Positions 63,433 to 64,000 of a stretch of DNA of 64,000 bases are shown here, piece after piece (positions within the stretch are counted from its first letter, which is position 1; the number at the start of each line of letters is the position of its first letter). The stretch covers positions 558,001 through 622,000 of the forward strand of contig NZ_OY782186.1 of NCBI RefSeq assembly GCF_963677685.1. The letters are read 5' to 3'. Below the pieces are notes generated by a model. That model was not told the DNA's origin, searched no databases, and worked only from the letters and a program-made list of their open reading frames with translations. The position numbers were made by a program, and so were the translations under genes. The stretch comes from an uncultured Bacteroides sp. (lineage in GTDB: Bacteria; Bacteroidota; Bacteroidia; Bacteroidales; Bacteroidaceae).

Positions 63433-64000
63433 TTACTTAGTATCATTTTCTCTTATTTCTACTCGTCTGATTTTTCCACTAATTGTTTTAGGCAGTTCGT
63501 CAACAAACTCGATGACACGAGGATATTTATAAGGTGCAGTTACTTTTTTAACGTGATCTTGCAGTTCTTTAATGAGCTCTTCTTTTTTGTGGTTTTGGTA
63601 TTCTTTGCCCAATACGATACTCGCCTTGACTACTTGACCGCGTATCTCATCCGGCACACCAGTTATTGCACATTCCACTACAGCAGGATGTGTCATCAAC
63701 GCACTCTCTACTTCAAAAGGGCCTATTCGATATCCTGAGCTTTTAATAACATCATCTGCGCGACCAACAAACCAATAATAACCATCTTCGTCCCTCCATG
63801 CCACATCTCCGGTATAATATATATTGTCGTGCCATGCATCTTTGGTGAGCTCAGGGTCTTTATAGTATTCTTTAAATAGCCCTATCGGCTTTTCTTTATT
63901 TGTGCGGATAACGATTTCACCTTGTTCCCCGGCTTCTACAGAACGTCCATTTATATCTATTAAATCGACGTCATATTCTGGATTTGGAACCCCCATACTT
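63433..64000 (-). CDS. AMP-forming acyl-CoA synthetase, C-terminal part (cut by window end)
   Basis: The minus-strand frame runs from the window edge to a stop at 63433 and gives the last 189 residues of an ANL-family enzyme. It contains [20 protein letters not shown], the hinge region with [20 protein letters not shown], and [17 protein letters not shown] with the catalytic lysine of the A10 motif. It resembles acetyl-CoA or medium-chain acyl-CoA synthetases (AcsM-like, [13 protein letters not shown]). The N-terminal ATP-binding half is outside the window. Confidence 0.9.
   Translation of the reverse strand, partial: SMGVPNPEYDVDLIDINGRSVEAGEQGEIVIRTNKEKPIGLFKEYYKDPELTKDAWHDNIYYTGDVAWRDEDGYYWFVGRADDVIKSSGYRIGPFEVESALMTHPAVVECAITGVPDEIRGQVVKASIVLGKEYQNHKKEELIKELQDHVKKVTAPYKYPRVIEFVDELPKTISGKIRRVEIRENDTK

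Noticed and set aside
1..64000. Search for CRISPR arrays, transposases, integrases, toxin-antitoxin or defence genes
   Set aside because: No regularly spaced identical repeats with unique spacers and no protein with such domains was recognised; the window is mainly housekeeping genes.

Overview
The window looks like chromosomal DNA of a Bacteroidales bacterium, most likely the genus Bacteroides or a close relative. The grounds are a SusC/SusD pair, many short lipoproteins with a cysteine near residue 20, NigD-like and DUF6242 lipoproteins, an N-succinylornithine-type carbamoyltransferase, low GC, and promoters of the Bacteroidetes form TTTG-N19-21-TAnnTTTG. Nearly all of it is ordinary core genome: biosynthesis, envelope assembly and transport. 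I see no phage, plasmid, transposase, integrase, CRISPR array or recognisable defence island.

Region by region. 1-9.1 kb (minus strand) holds a sodium:solute symporter (cut by the window edge), a NamZ-type exo-muramidase, a surface lipoprotein, SusD, SusC, and after a 655 bp leader a BadF-type sugar kinase. Together they read as a candidate amino-sugar or peptidoglycan-fragment salvage locus. 9.5-25.6 kb holds asd, a cation antiporter with a cytoplasmic tail, lolD, a HhH protein, an SNF transporter, vanZ-like, murF, folP-cdaA, tldD-tldE, a GNAT/DUF2156 pair and lrgAB. 25.9-34.3 kb holds pta-ackA, a glycine-betaine-type ABC importer operon that also encodes an outer-membrane barrel, and a secreted alkaline phosphatase. 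34.7-43.7 kb holds lpxH, a MIP18-like gene, radC, a glycosyltransferase, efp, rpmH, a PASTA protein, and a tightly overlapping rluD-ddl-acyltransferase-lipoprotein chain, then a rhodanese lipoprotein. 43.8-47.2 kb is proB-proA-argF'. 47.4-55.6 kb (minus) is a small DUF2007 gene, murI, two OmpH/Skp chaperones, bamA, uppS, a DUF6242 lipoprotein and ribD. 55.7-59.9 kb (plus) is prmC-recX, pyrE, an SRPBCC gene, argH and tRNA-Gly and tRNA-Leu. 60.2-64 kb holds a large PAS/GAF histidine kinase, a decayed GH20 hexosaminidase remnant, a second DUF2007 gene and an AMP-forming acyl-CoA synthetase cut by the window end.

Several gene starts are best moved downstream of the longest open frame because the upstream TTG/GTG codons fall inside or beside promoter -7 boxes (folP, pta, lrgA, proB, ribD and others). 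Convergent genes are packed tightly: in two places one hairpin serves as terminator for both genes and contains both stop codons. The most interesting items are the NamZ/SusCD/kinase locus, the GH20 relic with a TGA in place of a conserved Trp codon, the Tat-like signal on TldD but not on its partner TldE, the porin-containing betaine operon with a structured leader, and three 15-bp repeats spaced exactly 23 bp apart near 9.3 kb. None of these amounts to a clearly undescribed system.
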